Below, in pieces: positions 24,909-33,999 of a stretch of DNA of 64,000 nt. Location: assembly GCA_934182615.1 (NCBI GenBank), contig CAKPRO010000008.1:11828-75827 (forward strand), read 5' to 3'. Source of the stretch: an uncultured Bacilli bacterium (lineage in GTDB: Bacteria > Bacillota_I > Bacilli_A > RF39 > UBA660). The notes under the pieces were generated by a model, which did no database searches, was not told the origin of the DNA, and saw nothing but the letters and a program-made list of their open reading frames with translations. Both the position numbers and the translations under genes were made by a program. Positions within the stretch are counted from its first letter, which is position 1. Every line of letters starts with the position of its first letter.

Positions 24909-26453
24909 ATGAAAAAAATAAAAGATAAAAAGAAATTGTATATGATATTTGGTATAACTGTGTTAGTTGTAGCAATAATAGGTAGTACTTATGCCTACTA
25001 TCGTTATGTATTAACATCTACTAGTGTAAATACCATAACAAGAGGATTAGATTATTATATTAATTATGCTAAAGGTACAGATATAACTTCTGCTACTTTA
25101 AATCCAAGTGCTGATTATACTGGTGGTAATAGTGCAACTGTAACCCTAAATAAAAAAGATAATACTTATGATATATATGGTCATATCTATTTAGATATTA
25201 GTACTATTGGTAGTAATTTAAGTAATAGTGATGCATTAAAGTATACAGTACTTGAAGGTAGTACTAAAGTATCGGAAGGCAAATTAAAAGGTGTTACTTC
25301 AAATGGCTCATATTTACTAGCAGTAAATATTCCTTTAAAAACAACATCTACTACATATACTGTATATTTATGGTTAGACGAATCTGCTGGTAGTGATACT
25401 TCTATTGAAGGAGAAACTATTAAAGCTACTGTCAGATGTGAAGCCACTATGAAAGAAATTAATGACGAACCATATACGTTTAGTTTTTCTAGAAAGATTA
25501 TTAGTTTATATAATGTATCTACTAAAACAGATGTTACAAATAATAGCATAACTTATAAGTACGATACAAAAAATAATTTAATGCAAGATGTAGGTGGAAA
25601 TATTAGATATTATGGAGCAAGTCCAAATAACTATGTATATTTCAATTGTTCTGATTATGCAAATCAATCTTCTTCAACTTGTGAACTATGGAGAATAATT
25701 GGAGTATTTGATGGTAAAGTAAAATTAGTAAGAGATACTTCAATAGGAAGTTATTCTTGGGATAATAAGGATACAACAACTGGTGCAGAAAATAACAATG
25801 GTAAAAATGACTGGACTGATGCTAGATTAATGAAATTACTAAATCCAGGTTATGATAGTGAAACAGTTGGTGGAAGCTTATATTACAATGCTAAAAGTGG
25901 AACTTGTTATGTTGGAAAAAATAATGCTACAGTTGCTTGTAATTTTACATCTATTGGTATTAAAAATAGTGCAACAAGGAATTTAATTCAAGAAGTAGTA
26001 TATAACATTGGTGGTTGGGATACTCCTGCTGTTTACTCAGATTTTATCTATGAAAAAGAAAGAGGCACTACTGTATATAGTGGAAGGCCAACAACATGGA
26101 CGGGTAAAATAGGATTAATGTATCCAAGTGATTATGGATATGCTGCTGATTTTACAAAGTGTAAAGATGCAAGTGGTAACGATCTTACAATTTATAATTA
26201 TGCTAGTAATGTTAATGATTATCAATGTCGAAAAAATAACTATTTATATAAAAATAAGTCTGAATGGTTATTAATTCCTAGTTCTGGAAGTTCATACAGC
26301 GTGTGGGACGTGGATTCGCCCAGCTATGTCAATTCTGGCGCTTATGTGTCTAATGGCGGCGCTATCCGCCCAGTCGTTTTTCTAAGTTCAACACAAGATA
26401 TAGCAGGTGGAGAAGGGACAGAGAATAATCCATATCAGTTATTGGTAGATTAA
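24909..26453 (+). CDS. Secreted protein: TasA-like N-domain fused to a DUF6273-like C-domain
   Basis: A 514-residue exported protein. The SipW-type signal ends GSTYAYYRY, a TasA-like beta domain runs to about residue 185, and the C-terminal domain includes CELWRIIGVFDGKVKLVRD, KNDWTDARLMKLLNPGYDS, EWLLIPSSGSSYSVWD and AIRPVVFLSS, ending NPYQLLVD. The last part is of the lectin-like DUF6273/FGly type. The start is the ATG at 24909, 6 nt after GGGAATA. The stretch 26300-26379 is about 57 percent G+C while its surroundings are near 30 percent, suggesting that this segment has another origin. The pseudogene at 4093 keeps the end of the same domain. Confidence 0.7.
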   Translation: MKKIKDKKKLYMIFGITVLVVAIIGSTYAYYRYVLTSTSVNTITRGLDYYINYAKGTDITSATLNPSADYTGGNSATVTLNKKDNTYDIYGHIYLDISTIGSNLSNSDALKYTVLEGSTKVSEGKLKGVTSNGSYLLAVNIPLKTTSTTYTVYLWLDESAGSDTSIEGETIKATVRCEATMKEINDEPYTFSFSRKIISLYNVSTKTDVTNNSITYKYDTKNNLMQDVGGNIRYYGASPNNYVYFNCSDYANQSSSTCELWRIIGVFDGKVKLVRDTSIGSYSWDNKDTTTGAENNNGKNDWTDARLMKLLNPGYDSETVGGSLYYNAKSGTCYVGKNNATVACNFTSIGIKNSATRNLIQEVVYNIGGWDTPAVYSDFIYEKERGTTVYSGRPTTWTGKIGLMYPSDYGYAADFTKCKDASGNDLTIYNYASNVNDYQCRKNNYLYKNKSEWLLIPSSGSSYSVWDVDSPSYVNSGAYVSNGGAIRPVVFLSSTQDIAGGEGTENNPYQLLVD

Positions 26454-26514
26454 GTATATATAAGGGCCGACATGGCAAAAGAAAAATGAAAAAAGAATAG
26501 GAAGGTGAATAGTA

Positions 26515-28851
26515 ATGAAGAATATAACTAATTACTATGTTGAAGATAAGAGTAAGTTAATTAGTGATAAGGATGCTTATATAGTTGGAAAGAAGTTTAG
26601 ATTTACTATTCTTTCTCCTAGACTTATTAGACTTGAATATAATGAAAAGGGTGTATTTGAAGATAGGGCTACTTCTTTAGTTATTAATAGATCTTTTCCT
26701 AAAGTAGAATATTCTATTACGGAGAGTGAAACTTTAATACAAATTAATACAGGAGTGTTTACTTTAACTTATGTTAAGGATAGTCCTTTGAAATCTAGTG
26801 CTTTATCTAGTAATATTAAGGCTATTATTAATAGTAGTAAAAAGGAGTGGCAAATTAATAGTCCAGAAGCTAGAAATTTAAGGGGTATTAATTATTCTAT
26901 TGATAGTATTAAGGATAAGATTATTTTAGATAAGGGTTTATATTCTTTAGATGGATATTGTTTATTAGATGATAGTGGTTCTTTAGTACTTGATGATAAT
27001 GATATTTTTGTTGAGAGAGATAAAGGTGTTAAAGATTTATATTTATTTTTATATGGTAATGATTTTGAGGGATGTTTACAGGATTATTTTACTTTAACGG
27101 GATATCCTAATATGATACCTAGATATGCTTTAGGAGCATGGTGGTATAAGAATGATAATTATAAAGTAGAAGATATTAAAGAATTAGTGGATAAATTTAA
27201 TCATGATAATATTCCTATATCAATATTTATGTTAGGGGATTATTGGCATGATCTGAATAATGGATATACTCCTAGTGTTGATTTAAGGGAAGTTAGTAAT
27301 TATTTAAGTAAATATAATATTAAATTGGGAGTAACTATTAATCCTAAATTTGATATTAAAGAGGGAAGTAATGATTATAATTTGATTAGTAATTATATTA
27401 ATACTAAGAATTTTAATTTTATTCCTTTTAGTAATGATAAGATAGGGTTATATTTTAATTTATTTATTAATAATTTAGAGAATATGGGAGTAGATTTATT
27501 TAGTATTGATTATAATAATCCATTAGATAGAATTAATTTATGGAAGATTAATCATTATCATTATGGTAAGAGGGTTATTAATAATCGAAGGGGATTAGTA
27601 CTTAGTCGTAATAGTGGTATTGCTCCTCATAGGTATCCTATTATATGGAGTGGTAAGACATTAGTTAATTGGACGACTTTGAATTTACTTCCTAGATATA
27701 ATCTCCAGGGATATAATATTGGAGTATCTTATATTGCTCATCCTATTGGAGGATATAAGAATGGTATTGAAGAAGATGAGTTATATTTAAGATATATGCA
27801 GTTTGCTTGTTTTTCACCAATATTTTTACTTGCTAGTGAGGGTGGCAAGTATTATAAGAGAGAACCTTGGAAATGGAATCCTAGTATTGAGAGTAATATT
27901 AAGTATTATATGAATTTACGATATAAATTGATACCTTATATATATAGTGAAGGATATAATTATCATGTTACTGGACATGGTATTGTTAAACCATTTTATT
28001 ATGATTATCCTAGAATTATTGATGAGGTTGCTTATAAGAATCAATATTTCTTTGGAAGAGAATTCTTTGTATCACCAATTACTGAGAGAAAGAATACAGT
28101 TATTAATAGGGTTATGAAGAAAGTATTTGTACCTGATGGTATTTGGTTTGATTTTTTACAGGGTAAGAAATTTATTGGTGGTAAATATTATAGTAACTTC
28201 TATCGTGATGAGGATTATCCTGTTTTTGTTAAGGCAGGAGCTATTATACCTCTTAATGTTAATGTTAAGGAAGATATTCCTACTACTTTAGAAGTACTTG
28301 TATATCCGCTTAGTGATGGGGAATATACTTTATATGAAGATGATGGTTTTAGTAATAATTATGATAATGGTTTATATATGAAGACTAAGTTTAGTTATCA
28401 TTATGAAGAAGATAATTATACTTTTAGTATTCATAGAGAAAGTGGTAGAACATTAATTGGACAAAGAAATTATATGATAAGGTTTAAGAATGTTAAAAAT
28501 ATTACGGAGATTAATATTAGTGATAAAATGATTAAGCCTGAATACTATTATGATAAAGATGATTTAGTAGTGGTTATTAATAATTTAATAACTGGTAGAG
28601 ATATAGAAGTTAATATAAAGGGTAAGGATTCTTTAGTTAGTTCAGTTAGTTTAGTTAATGAGGAAATTAAAGAGATATTATATGATATTAATATTAATAC
28701 TAGTTTAAAAGAAAAGATTGATAAAGTATTATTTAGTGATATTGATGTTAGAAAGAAAAGAATTGCTATTAGAAAATTAAAAAGAAAGGGATTAGATAGT
28801 AAATATATTAAAATATTTATTAATTTACTTGAATACATTCAAAAAATATAG
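26515..28851 (+). CDS. Glycoside hydrolase family 31-like protein with altered catalytic site
   Basis: A 778-residue GH31-type alpha-glycosidase: an N-terminal beta domain, then the barrel with LGAWWYKNDNY, PISIFMLGDYWHD, the nucleophile region GVDLFSIDYNNP, and REPWKWNPSIE. In normal members the acid/base Asp lies in WSGDTxSxW; here that reads WSGKTLVNW, so the Asp is Lys. The usual SHDIGGH is AHPIGGY. Activity is therefore doubtful or changed. About 90 extra residues at the C-terminus are basic and helical. No signal peptide, so it should be cytoplasmic. RBS AGGAAGGTGAA. Confidence 0.8.
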   Translation: MKNITNYYVEDKSKLISDKDAYIVGKKFRFTILSPRLIRLEYNEKGVFEDRATSLVINRSFPKVEYSITESETLIQINTGVFTLTYVKDSPLKSSALSSNIKAIINSSKKEWQINSPEARNLRGINYSIDSIKDKIILDKGLYSLDGYCLLDDSGSLVLDDNDIFVERDKGVKDLYLFLYGNDFEGCLQDYFTLTGYPNMIPRYALGAWWYKNDNYKVEDIKELVDKFNHDNIPISIFMLGDYWHDLNNGYTPSVDLREVSNYLSKYNIKLGVTINPKFDIKEGSNDYNLISNYINTKNFNFIPFSNDKIGLYFNLFINNLENMGVDLFSIDYNNPLDRINLWKINHYHYGKRVINNRRGLVLSRNSGIAPHRYPIIWSGKTLVNWTTLNLLPRYNLQGYNIGVSYIAHPIGGYKNGIEEDELYLRYMQFACFSPIFLLASEGGKYYKREPWKWNPSIESNIKYYMNLRYKLIPYIYSEGYNYHVTGHGIVKPFYYDYPRIIDEVAYKNQYFFGREFFVSPITERKNTVINRVMKKVFVPDGIWFDFLQGKKFIGGKYYSNFYRDEDYPVFVKAGAIIPLNVNVKEDIPTTLEVLVYPLSDGEYTLYEDDGFSNNYDNGLYMKTKFSYHYEEDNYTFSIHRESGRTLIGQRNYMIRFKNVKNITEINISDKMIKPEYYYDKDDLVVVINNLITGRDIEVNIKGKDSLVSSVSLVNEEIKEILYDININTSLKEKIDKVLFSDIDVRKKRIAIRKLKRKGLDSKYIKIFINLLEYIQKI

Positions 28852-28881
28852 TATAATACACAGGTATATGGAGGTAATAAG

Positions 28882-29253
28882 ATGATGCAAATATTAAAGA
28901 TATTATTAGAATATATAATTTGTTATGCTTTGGTTTTTCTTCTCTATTACCTCATTTTTATTAGAAAGAAGACTAGGTATAATAAAAATAAGGTACCAGT
29001 AGAGTATTATTATTTGCTGAGTTTGTATGGACTTAATCAGAAAGAAGTTAATTATAAGAAGTTTATGTATTTATCTGGTATAGTTAATACTTTTATTATA
29101 GTTACTACTTATATGTTAGTGTCTAAATTACTTAGTAAATGGCTTTTACAAATATTATGCGGAGTAGTGATAATGGCTTTATTAATAATTATCTGCTACG
29201 GCATAATAGGTAGATATTATCAAAATAAACAGAACAAAGAAAAGAGGAAGTAG
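28882..29253 (+). CDS. Small membrane protein upstream of leuS
   Basis: A 123-residue protein with a transmembrane helix at residues 8-27 and two more at about 65-85 and 88-112. The cytoplasmic stretch contains VPVEYYYLLSLYGLN. The family looks conserved but I cannot name it. RBS GGAGGTAATAAG. It ends one base before the leuS start, so the two genes are co-transcribed and probably coupled. Confidence 0.7.
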   Translation: MMQILKILLEYIICYALVFLLYYLIFIRKKTRYNKNKVPVEYYYLLSLYGLNQKEVNYKKFMYLSGIVNTFIIVTTYMLVSKLLSKWLLQILCGVVIMALLIIICYGIIGRYYQNKQNKEKRK

Positions 29254-29254
29254 A

Positions 29255-31666
29255 ATGTATAATTTTAAAAGGGTAGAGAAAAAATGGCAAGATTATTGGG
29301 ATAATAATGAAAGTTTTAAAGCAGTAACAGGTAGTGATAAGAAACCTTATTATATATTAGTAGAGTTTCCTTATCCTTCTGGTAGTGGTCTTCATGTAGG
29401 TCATGTAAGAAGTTATACTGCTCAAGATGCTCTTGCTAGAATGAAAAGAAGAGAAGGATATAATGTTTTATATCCAATGGGATGGGATGCTTTTGGAGCA
29501 CCAGCGGAACAATATGCTATTAAGAATCATATCCATCCTAAAGATGCGGTAAAGGAAAATGTTAAAACATTTAAAGGTCAAATGAAAAAACTTGGTTTTT
29601 CGTTTGATTGGAGTAGAGAGTTTTCTACTACTGATCCAGAATATTATAAATGGACACAATGGCAATTTTTACAATTTTATAAACATGGTATGGCTTATAA
29701 AGCTACTGTACCAGTAAATTGGTGTCCTAATTGTAAGACAGTATTATCTAATGAAGATGCTGCTGGTGGTGTCTGTGAAAGATGTGGTGAAGCTGTAGTT
29801 CAAAAAGAAAAGTCACAGTGGATGCTTAAAATGAGTGCATATGCAGAAGATTTGCTTACTGGTCTTGACGATACTAATTTTAAAGAAAGAGTTAAATTAG
29901 GTCAAATAAATTGGATTGGTAAATCTACTGGTGTTGAACTTGATGTTAATATTGTAGGAGGAGGCAAATTCTCAGTATTTACAACTTGTATTGAAACAGT
30001 ATATGGTATAACTTTCTTTGTAATAGCTCCAGATGGTAAATTGATTAAAGAATTGATGCCTAGAGTAGAAAATAAAGAAGAAGTTAATGCTTATATTGAA
30101 GAGACTTCTAAGAAGTCTAGTATGGATCGTACTGAGCTTAATAAGGGTAAGACTGGTGTTGAAATAAAGGGAATTAAAGCTATTAATCCAATTAATGGTA
30201 AGGAAGTACCTATTTTCTTAGGAGACTTTGTATTAGGAGATTATGGTACTGGAGCAGTTATGGCTGTACCTAGTCATGATCAAAGAGACTTTGAATATGC
30301 TAAAGAACATAATCTAGAAATGATTGAAGTAATATCTGGAGGAGATACTACTACTAAGGCTTTTGAAAAGGGAGAATATTTAGGTAAAGGATGTAAGCTT
30401 GTTAATTCGGAAGAATTTACTGGTATGACTGTTGAAGAAGCTAAAGAGGCTATTACTGATAAACTTGAAAGAGAAGGTATTGCTAGAAGAGTTAATAATT
30501 ATAAGATGAGAGATTGGATTTTCTCTAGACAAAGATTCTGGGGTGAACCAATACCTATGATTTATTGTGAAAAATGTGGATGGCAACCTATGGATGAAAA
30601 AGATTTACCATTATTGCTTCCTGATGTAGCAGAGTATGAACCTACGGATAATGGAGAATCACCACTTGCTAAGATAGATAGTTTTGTTAATACTACTTGT
30701 CCAAAATGTGGAGGAGCTGCTAAAAGAGAAACTGATACTATGCCTAACTGGGCTGGTTCTTCTTGGTACTTCTTAAGATTTATGGATCCACATAATGATA
30801 AAGAATTTGCTAGTATGGATGCTATGAAATACTGGAATAGAGTAGATTGGTATAATGGTGGTATGGAGCATACGGCTAGACACTTATTATATGCTAGATT
30901 CTGGGTACAAATGTTATATAATTTTGGTTTAGTACCTAAAAAGGAAATGATTTGGACGAGAGTTAGTCATGGTATGGTTCTTGGTGATAATAATGAAAAA
31001 ATGAGTAAGAGTAAAGGTAATGTTATTAATCCTGACGATATTGTAAATGATTATGGAGCAGATACTCTAAGGGTATATGAAATGTTTATGGGTGATTATG
31101 AACAAGATGCTCCATGGAGTACTGATTCATTAAAAGGATGTAAAAGATTTATTGATAGAGTAATCAGATTAAAAGATAAAGTAACTGATGGTGAAGAATA
31201 CTCTAAGGATTTAGAGGTACTTATTAATAAGAGCATTAAGAAAGTTGGATATGATTTAACACATATGGCTTATAATACTGCTGTCAGTACACTTATGATT
31301 TTAGTAAATGCTTACGATGAAAAAGAATCTATTACTAAAGGTGATTATAGAGTATTACTTGATTTGTTAAATCCTATTGCTCCACATATTACTGAAGAAT
31401 TAAATGAAAGTTTAGGATATGCTCCAATATGTGATAGAGTATGGCCTAGTTATGACGAAGATAAAACTATTGATAATGAAATAGATATAGCAGTTCAAGT
31501 TAATGGTAAAGTAAGAGATACTATTAGAATTAGGAAAGATTCTTCTAAGGAAGAATTAGAAAAGTTAGCTATGGATAGTGAAGTTATTAAGAAATGGTTA
31601 GAAGGCAAAGAGATAGTAAAAGTAATCTGTGTACCTAATAGAATTGTTAATATTGTAATAAAATAA
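29255..31666 (+). CDS. leuS: Leucyl-tRNA synthetase
   Basis: Class I synthetase charging tRNA-Leu, 803 residues. The HIGH motif appears as HVGHVRSY near residue 49, the CP1 editing domain follows (GTGAVMAVPSHDQRDFEYA near 330), a zinc-type CPKCGG and DTMPNWAGSSWYFLRFMDP are in the middle, and KMSKS appears as EKMSKSKGNV near 580. The end domain PSYDEDKT with VQVNGKVRD is intact. RBS AAAGAGGAAG overlaps the end of the preceding gene. No T-box leader is visible. Confidence 0.97.
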   Translation: MYNFKRVEKKWQDYWDNNESFKAVTGSDKKPYYILVEFPYPSGSGLHVGHVRSYTAQDALARMKRREGYNVLYPMGWDAFGAPAEQYAIKNHIHPKDAVKENVKTFKGQMKKLGFSFDWSREFSTTDPEYYKWTQWQFLQFYKHGMAYKATVPVNWCPNCKTVLSNEDAAGGVCERCGEAVVQKEKSQWMLKMSAYAEDLLTGLDDTNFKERVKLGQINWIGKSTGVELDVNIVGGGKFSVFTTCIETVYGITFFVIAPDGKLIKELMPRVENKEEVNAYIEETSKKSSMDRTELNKGKTGVEIKGIKAINPINGKEVPIFLGDFVLGDYGTGAVMAVPSHDQRDFEYAKEHNLEMIEVISGGDTTTKAFEKGEYLGKGCKLVNSEEFTGMTVEEAKEAITDKLEREGIARRVNNYKMRDWIFSRQRFWGEPIPMIYCEKCGWQPMDEKDLPLLLPDVAEYEPTDNGESPLAKIDSFVNTTCPKCGGAAKRETDTMPNWAGSSWYFLRFMDPHNDKEFASMDAMKYWNRVDWYNGGMEHTARHLLYARFWVQMLYNFGLVPKKEMIWTRVSHGMVLGDNNEKMSKSKGNVINPDDIVNDYGADTLRVYEMFMGDYEQDAPWSTDSLKGCKRFIDRVIRLKDKVTDGEEYSKDLEVLINKSIKKVGYDLTHMAYNTAVSTLMILVNAYDEKESITKGDYRVLLDLLNPIAPHITEELNESLGYAPICDRVWPSYDEDKTIDNEIDIAVQVNGKVRDTIRIRKDSSKEELEKLAMDSEVIKKWLEGKEIVKVICVPNRIVNIVIK

Positions 31667-31690
31667 CCTTAATTGGTTATTTTATTTTTG
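31660..31690 (+). terminator. Terminator after leuS
   Basis: AAAATAACC/GGTTATTTT 9-bp stem, then T-rich; it overlaps the stop codon. Confidence 0.8.
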
Positions 31691-31727
31691 TCAAAATGTA
31701 AAATGAAATTAGTCCAAAATGTAAAAT
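31688..31727. repeat. Pair of direct repeats, possible insertion-sequence end remnant
   Basis: AAAATGTAAAATG occurs twice, each time after GTC or GTCC, 26 bp apart. Tandem repeats of this kind occur at ends of IS21-type elements. No transposase gene is present, so this would be a solo relic. Confidence 0.25.
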
Positions 31728-31819
31728 GGGTATTTAAAAAGAAAGAATATGATAATGGGAGTGCTGTATCTTTTTCATTTCATGATAGTGATTTTAATAT
31801 AAAATTATGCAAAAATTAC

Positions 31820-31848
31820 TTGAATAACAGGGAAGATAATGCTATAAT
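31820..31848 (+). promoter_or_regulatory. Promoter of tRNA-Gln
   Basis: -35 TTGAAT, a 17-bp spacer and -10 TATAAT, 14 nt before the tRNA. Confidence 0.8.
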
Positions 31849-31862
31849 TATATTGTTGTTAT

Positions 31863-31937
31863 TGCCCTGTAGCCAAGCGGTAAGGCATCAGACTCTGACT
31901 CTGACATGCGTTAGTTCGAATCTAACCAGGGCAACCA
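31863..31937 (+). tRNA. tRNA-Gln(CTG)
   Basis: A 75-nt tRNA starting with U1 (pairing A72) as is typical of tRNA-Gln, encoded CCA at the end. Anticodon loop CTCTGAC gives CTG. Confidence 0.92.
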
Positions 31938-31948
31938 AATAAAAAAAA

Positions 31949-31972
31949 TAGCCCTATTAAAGGGCTTTATTT
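31949..31972 (+). terminator. Terminator after tRNA-Gln
   Basis: AGCCCT/AGGGCT with a 5-nt loop, followed by TTTATTT. Confidence 0.75.
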
Positions 31973-31979
31973 GATATGA

Positions 31980-32132
31980 TTAGTGATTGCATGGGTTGCA
32001 TCTATTTTGGGAACAACCATTTCCCCAGAATAAAACAAAGAAGATTAATAATATTACTATTATTATCCAGTATGCTCCTCCTGCATAACCATATCCATAA
32101 CTTGGGTATCCATAACCGTACATAGTAGTCAT
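31980..32132 (-). CDS. YjcZ/SscA-like small sporulation-type membrane peptide
   Basis: A 50-residue peptide: a Tyr/Gly-rich N-terminus (MYGYGYPSYGYGYAGG), one hydrophobic helix (WIIIVILLIFFVLFW) and a short Cys-containing tail (CSQNRCNPCNH). The Gly/Tyr head plus single helix is the pattern of the YjcZ family found in spore-formers. AAAGGAG lies only 2 nt from the first ATG (32132) but 11 nt from a second ATG at 32123, so the shorter start is possible. A TATAAT on the minus strand about 20 nt upstream is the likely -10. The Cys-rich tail is unusual. Confidence 0.7.
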   Translation of the reverse strand: MTTMYGYGYPSYGYGYAGGAYWIIIVILLIFFVLFWGNGCSQNRCNPCNH

Positions 32133-32216
32133 TTCTCCTTTCAATATATTATACTGTATTAATAGATAAATGAATATAATGGATACCTAATAAATAATAA
32201 AAATAGAGGTGAAAAT

Positions 32217-33869
32217 ATGACAAATAAAGATTTAGCAGATTTAATATTTCCTAATGTTACTAAGACAGTAGAAGATTATGAAGAAATGTATCCTAATAGG
32301 GATTTACCTGAAGGGGCATATGTTACTAGATTTGCTCCTAGTCCTACTGGTTATATGCATATTGGTAATTTTATGAGTACTGTAATTAATTATAGTCTTG
32401 CTAGAAATACTAATGGGGTATTCTTTTTGAGAAATGAGGATACAGATAAAGCTAGAGAGATAGAGGATGCTGTAGATAAAATTATGGGTACTTTAAAAGA
32501 ATATAATATGATACCTGATGAATATGAATATAATGGTCAAGTAGTAGGAAATTATGGTCCTTATATTCAGAGTGAGAGAATAGAAATATATCATGCTTTT
32601 ATTAAGAGATTGATTGAAATGGGAAGAGCATATCCTTGTTTTTGTACTAAAGATACTCTTGATGATTTGAGAAAGAATCAAGAAGAGAAGAAAATGAGAA
32701 CAGGGTATTATGGTAGATTTGCTAAATGTCGTAATATTAGTACGGAAGAAGCTATTACTAGAATTAAGAATGGTGAACCATTTGTAATTAGGTTTAAATC
32801 AATGGGTGATCCAGATAAGAAGTTTGTTTTTGAGGATTTGGTTAAGGGTAGAATTGAATTTCCTGAGAATGATCAAGATGCGGTTATTATGAAGTCGGAT
32901 AATTTACTTCCTACTTATCATTTTGCTCATTTGGTTGATGATCATTTAATGCATACTACTCATGTTGTTAGAGGTGAGGAATGGTTGTCTTCAGTACCTT
33001 TACATGTTGAGTTATTTAAGGCGTTTGGTTATAAGATACCTAAATATATTCATATACCACTTATTATGAAACAAGATGGTGATATTAGAAGAAAGATTAG
33101 TAAGAGAAAAGATCCGGAAGCTAGTATGAGTTTTTATAAAGAAAAGGGATATCCTAGTGAAGCTGTTATTGAGTCTATTATGACGATTGCTAATTCTAAT
33201 TATGAGGAGTGGCATACTGCTAATCATGATAAGAGTTATTTGGATTTTAAGTTTTCTCCTAAAAAGATGTCTTCTAGTGGTGCTTTATTTGATTTGGAAA
33301 AACTAAATAATATTTCTAGAAATTATATTAGTAAAATGAGTAAAGATGCTGTTTATGATGGTTTACTTGAATGGACTAAGGATTATGATAGGGATTTTTA
33401 TGATTTGATTACTAAGTATGAGGAATATACTAAGAATATATTAAATATTGAGAGAGAGCAAAAGAAACCGAGAAAGGATTATGCTAGTTATAGTGAGATT
33501 AAAGATCAGATATTTTATATGTATGATGAACTTTATAATCCTACTACTTATGAATGGGGAAATATTACTGATAAGGAAGAGATAATTAAAATACTTAATA
33601 CTTATATTGATAGTTATTTTGATGTATCTGATAAGGAGATATGGTTTAATAAGGTAAAAGAGTTAACTGATAGTTTGGGTTATGCTAGTAATATGAAGGA
33701 ATATAAGAATGATCCTAGTAAGTATAAGGGTAGTGTAGCGGATATTTCTACGGTACTTAGAGTAGCTTTAACTAGTAAGAGTATGACTCCTGATCTATAT
33801 GAAATTATGAGATTATTAGGTAGGGATAGAATTATTAATAGAATTAAGAATATTGAAGAAGAACTTTAG
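32217..33869 (+). CDS. gltX: Glutamyl-tRNA synthetase
   Basis: A 550-residue class I synthetase. RFAPSPTGYMHIGNF holds the HIGH motif, and KISKRKDPEA replaces the usual KLSKR/KMSKS. CFCT and the long C-terminal anticodon-binding region fit a bacterial GluRS of the variant found in Erysipelotrichia and clostridia. With no GlnRS seen, tRNA-Gln is probably charged indirectly via GatCAB, but that is inference. RBS AGAGGTGAAAAT. Confidence 0.92.
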   Translation: MTNKDLADLIFPNVTKTVEDYEEMYPNRDLPEGAYVTRFAPSPTGYMHIGNFMSTVINYSLARNTNGVFFLRNEDTDKAREIEDAVDKIMGTLKEYNMIPDEYEYNGQVVGNYGPYIQSERIEIYHAFIKRLIEMGRAYPCFCTKDTLDDLRKNQEEKKMRTGYYGRFAKCRNISTEEAITRIKNGEPFVIRFKSMGDPDKKFVFEDLVKGRIEFPENDQDAVIMKSDNLLPTYHFAHLVDDHLMHTTHVVRGEEWLSSVPLHVELFKAFGYKIPKYIHIPLIMKQDGDIRRKISKRKDPEASMSFYKEKGYPSEAVIESIMTIANSNYEEWHTANHDKSYLDFKFSPKKMSSSGALFDLEKLNNISRNYISKMSKDAVYDGLLEWTKDYDRDFYDLITKYEEYTKNILNIEREQKKPRKDYASYSEIKDQIFYMYDELYNPTTYEWGNITDKEEIIKILNTYIDSYFDVSDKEIWFNKVKELTDSLGYASNMKEYKNDPSKYKGSVADISTVLRVALTSKSMTPDLYEIMRLLGRDRIINRIKNIEEEL

Positions 33870-33883
33870 GTTCTTTTTCTTTT
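33859..33883 (+). terminator. Terminator overlapping the gltX stop
   Basis: AAGAAC/GTTCTT with loop TTTAG, then T-rich. Confidence 0.65.
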
Positions 33884-33937
33884 ACTTCTCAAGCTTGTAA
33901 TCTTGAGAAGTGTAAGAAAGCCTAGAGTCTTTCTTAC
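33884..33937 (-). repeat. Twin-hairpin element e4
   Basis: Perfect 9-bp hairpin (arms 33885-33893 and 33902-33910, loop CTTGTAAT), one T, perfect 9-bp hairpin (arms 33912-33920 and 33929-33937, loop CCTAGAGT). Minus orientation by loop sequence. Confidence 0.75.
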
Positions 33938-33943
33938 AAAAAA

Positions 33944-33972
33944 TTAATATTTTTATGTATTTGTGGTATAAT
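33944..33972 (+). promoter_or_regulatory. Promoter of the DUF362 gene
   Basis: -35 TTAATA, a 17-bp spacer ending TGG and -10 TATAAT. Confidence 0.6.
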
Positions 33973-33999
33973 TGTATATAGATAGAAAGGATGATTTAA

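Noticed and set aside
24909..26453. Diversity-generating retroelement
   Set aside because: No reverse transcriptase, Avd-like gene or template repeat is visible in the window; only the odd composition patch is reported.
28852..29255. T-box riboswitch upstream of leuS
   Set aside because: leuS follows a co-transcribed membrane gene by one base and no T-box sequence or specifier loop is seen.
31673..31942. 89-codon ORF after leuS
   Set aside because: It runs through the tRNA-Gln gene and its promoter and starts inside the leuS terminator.
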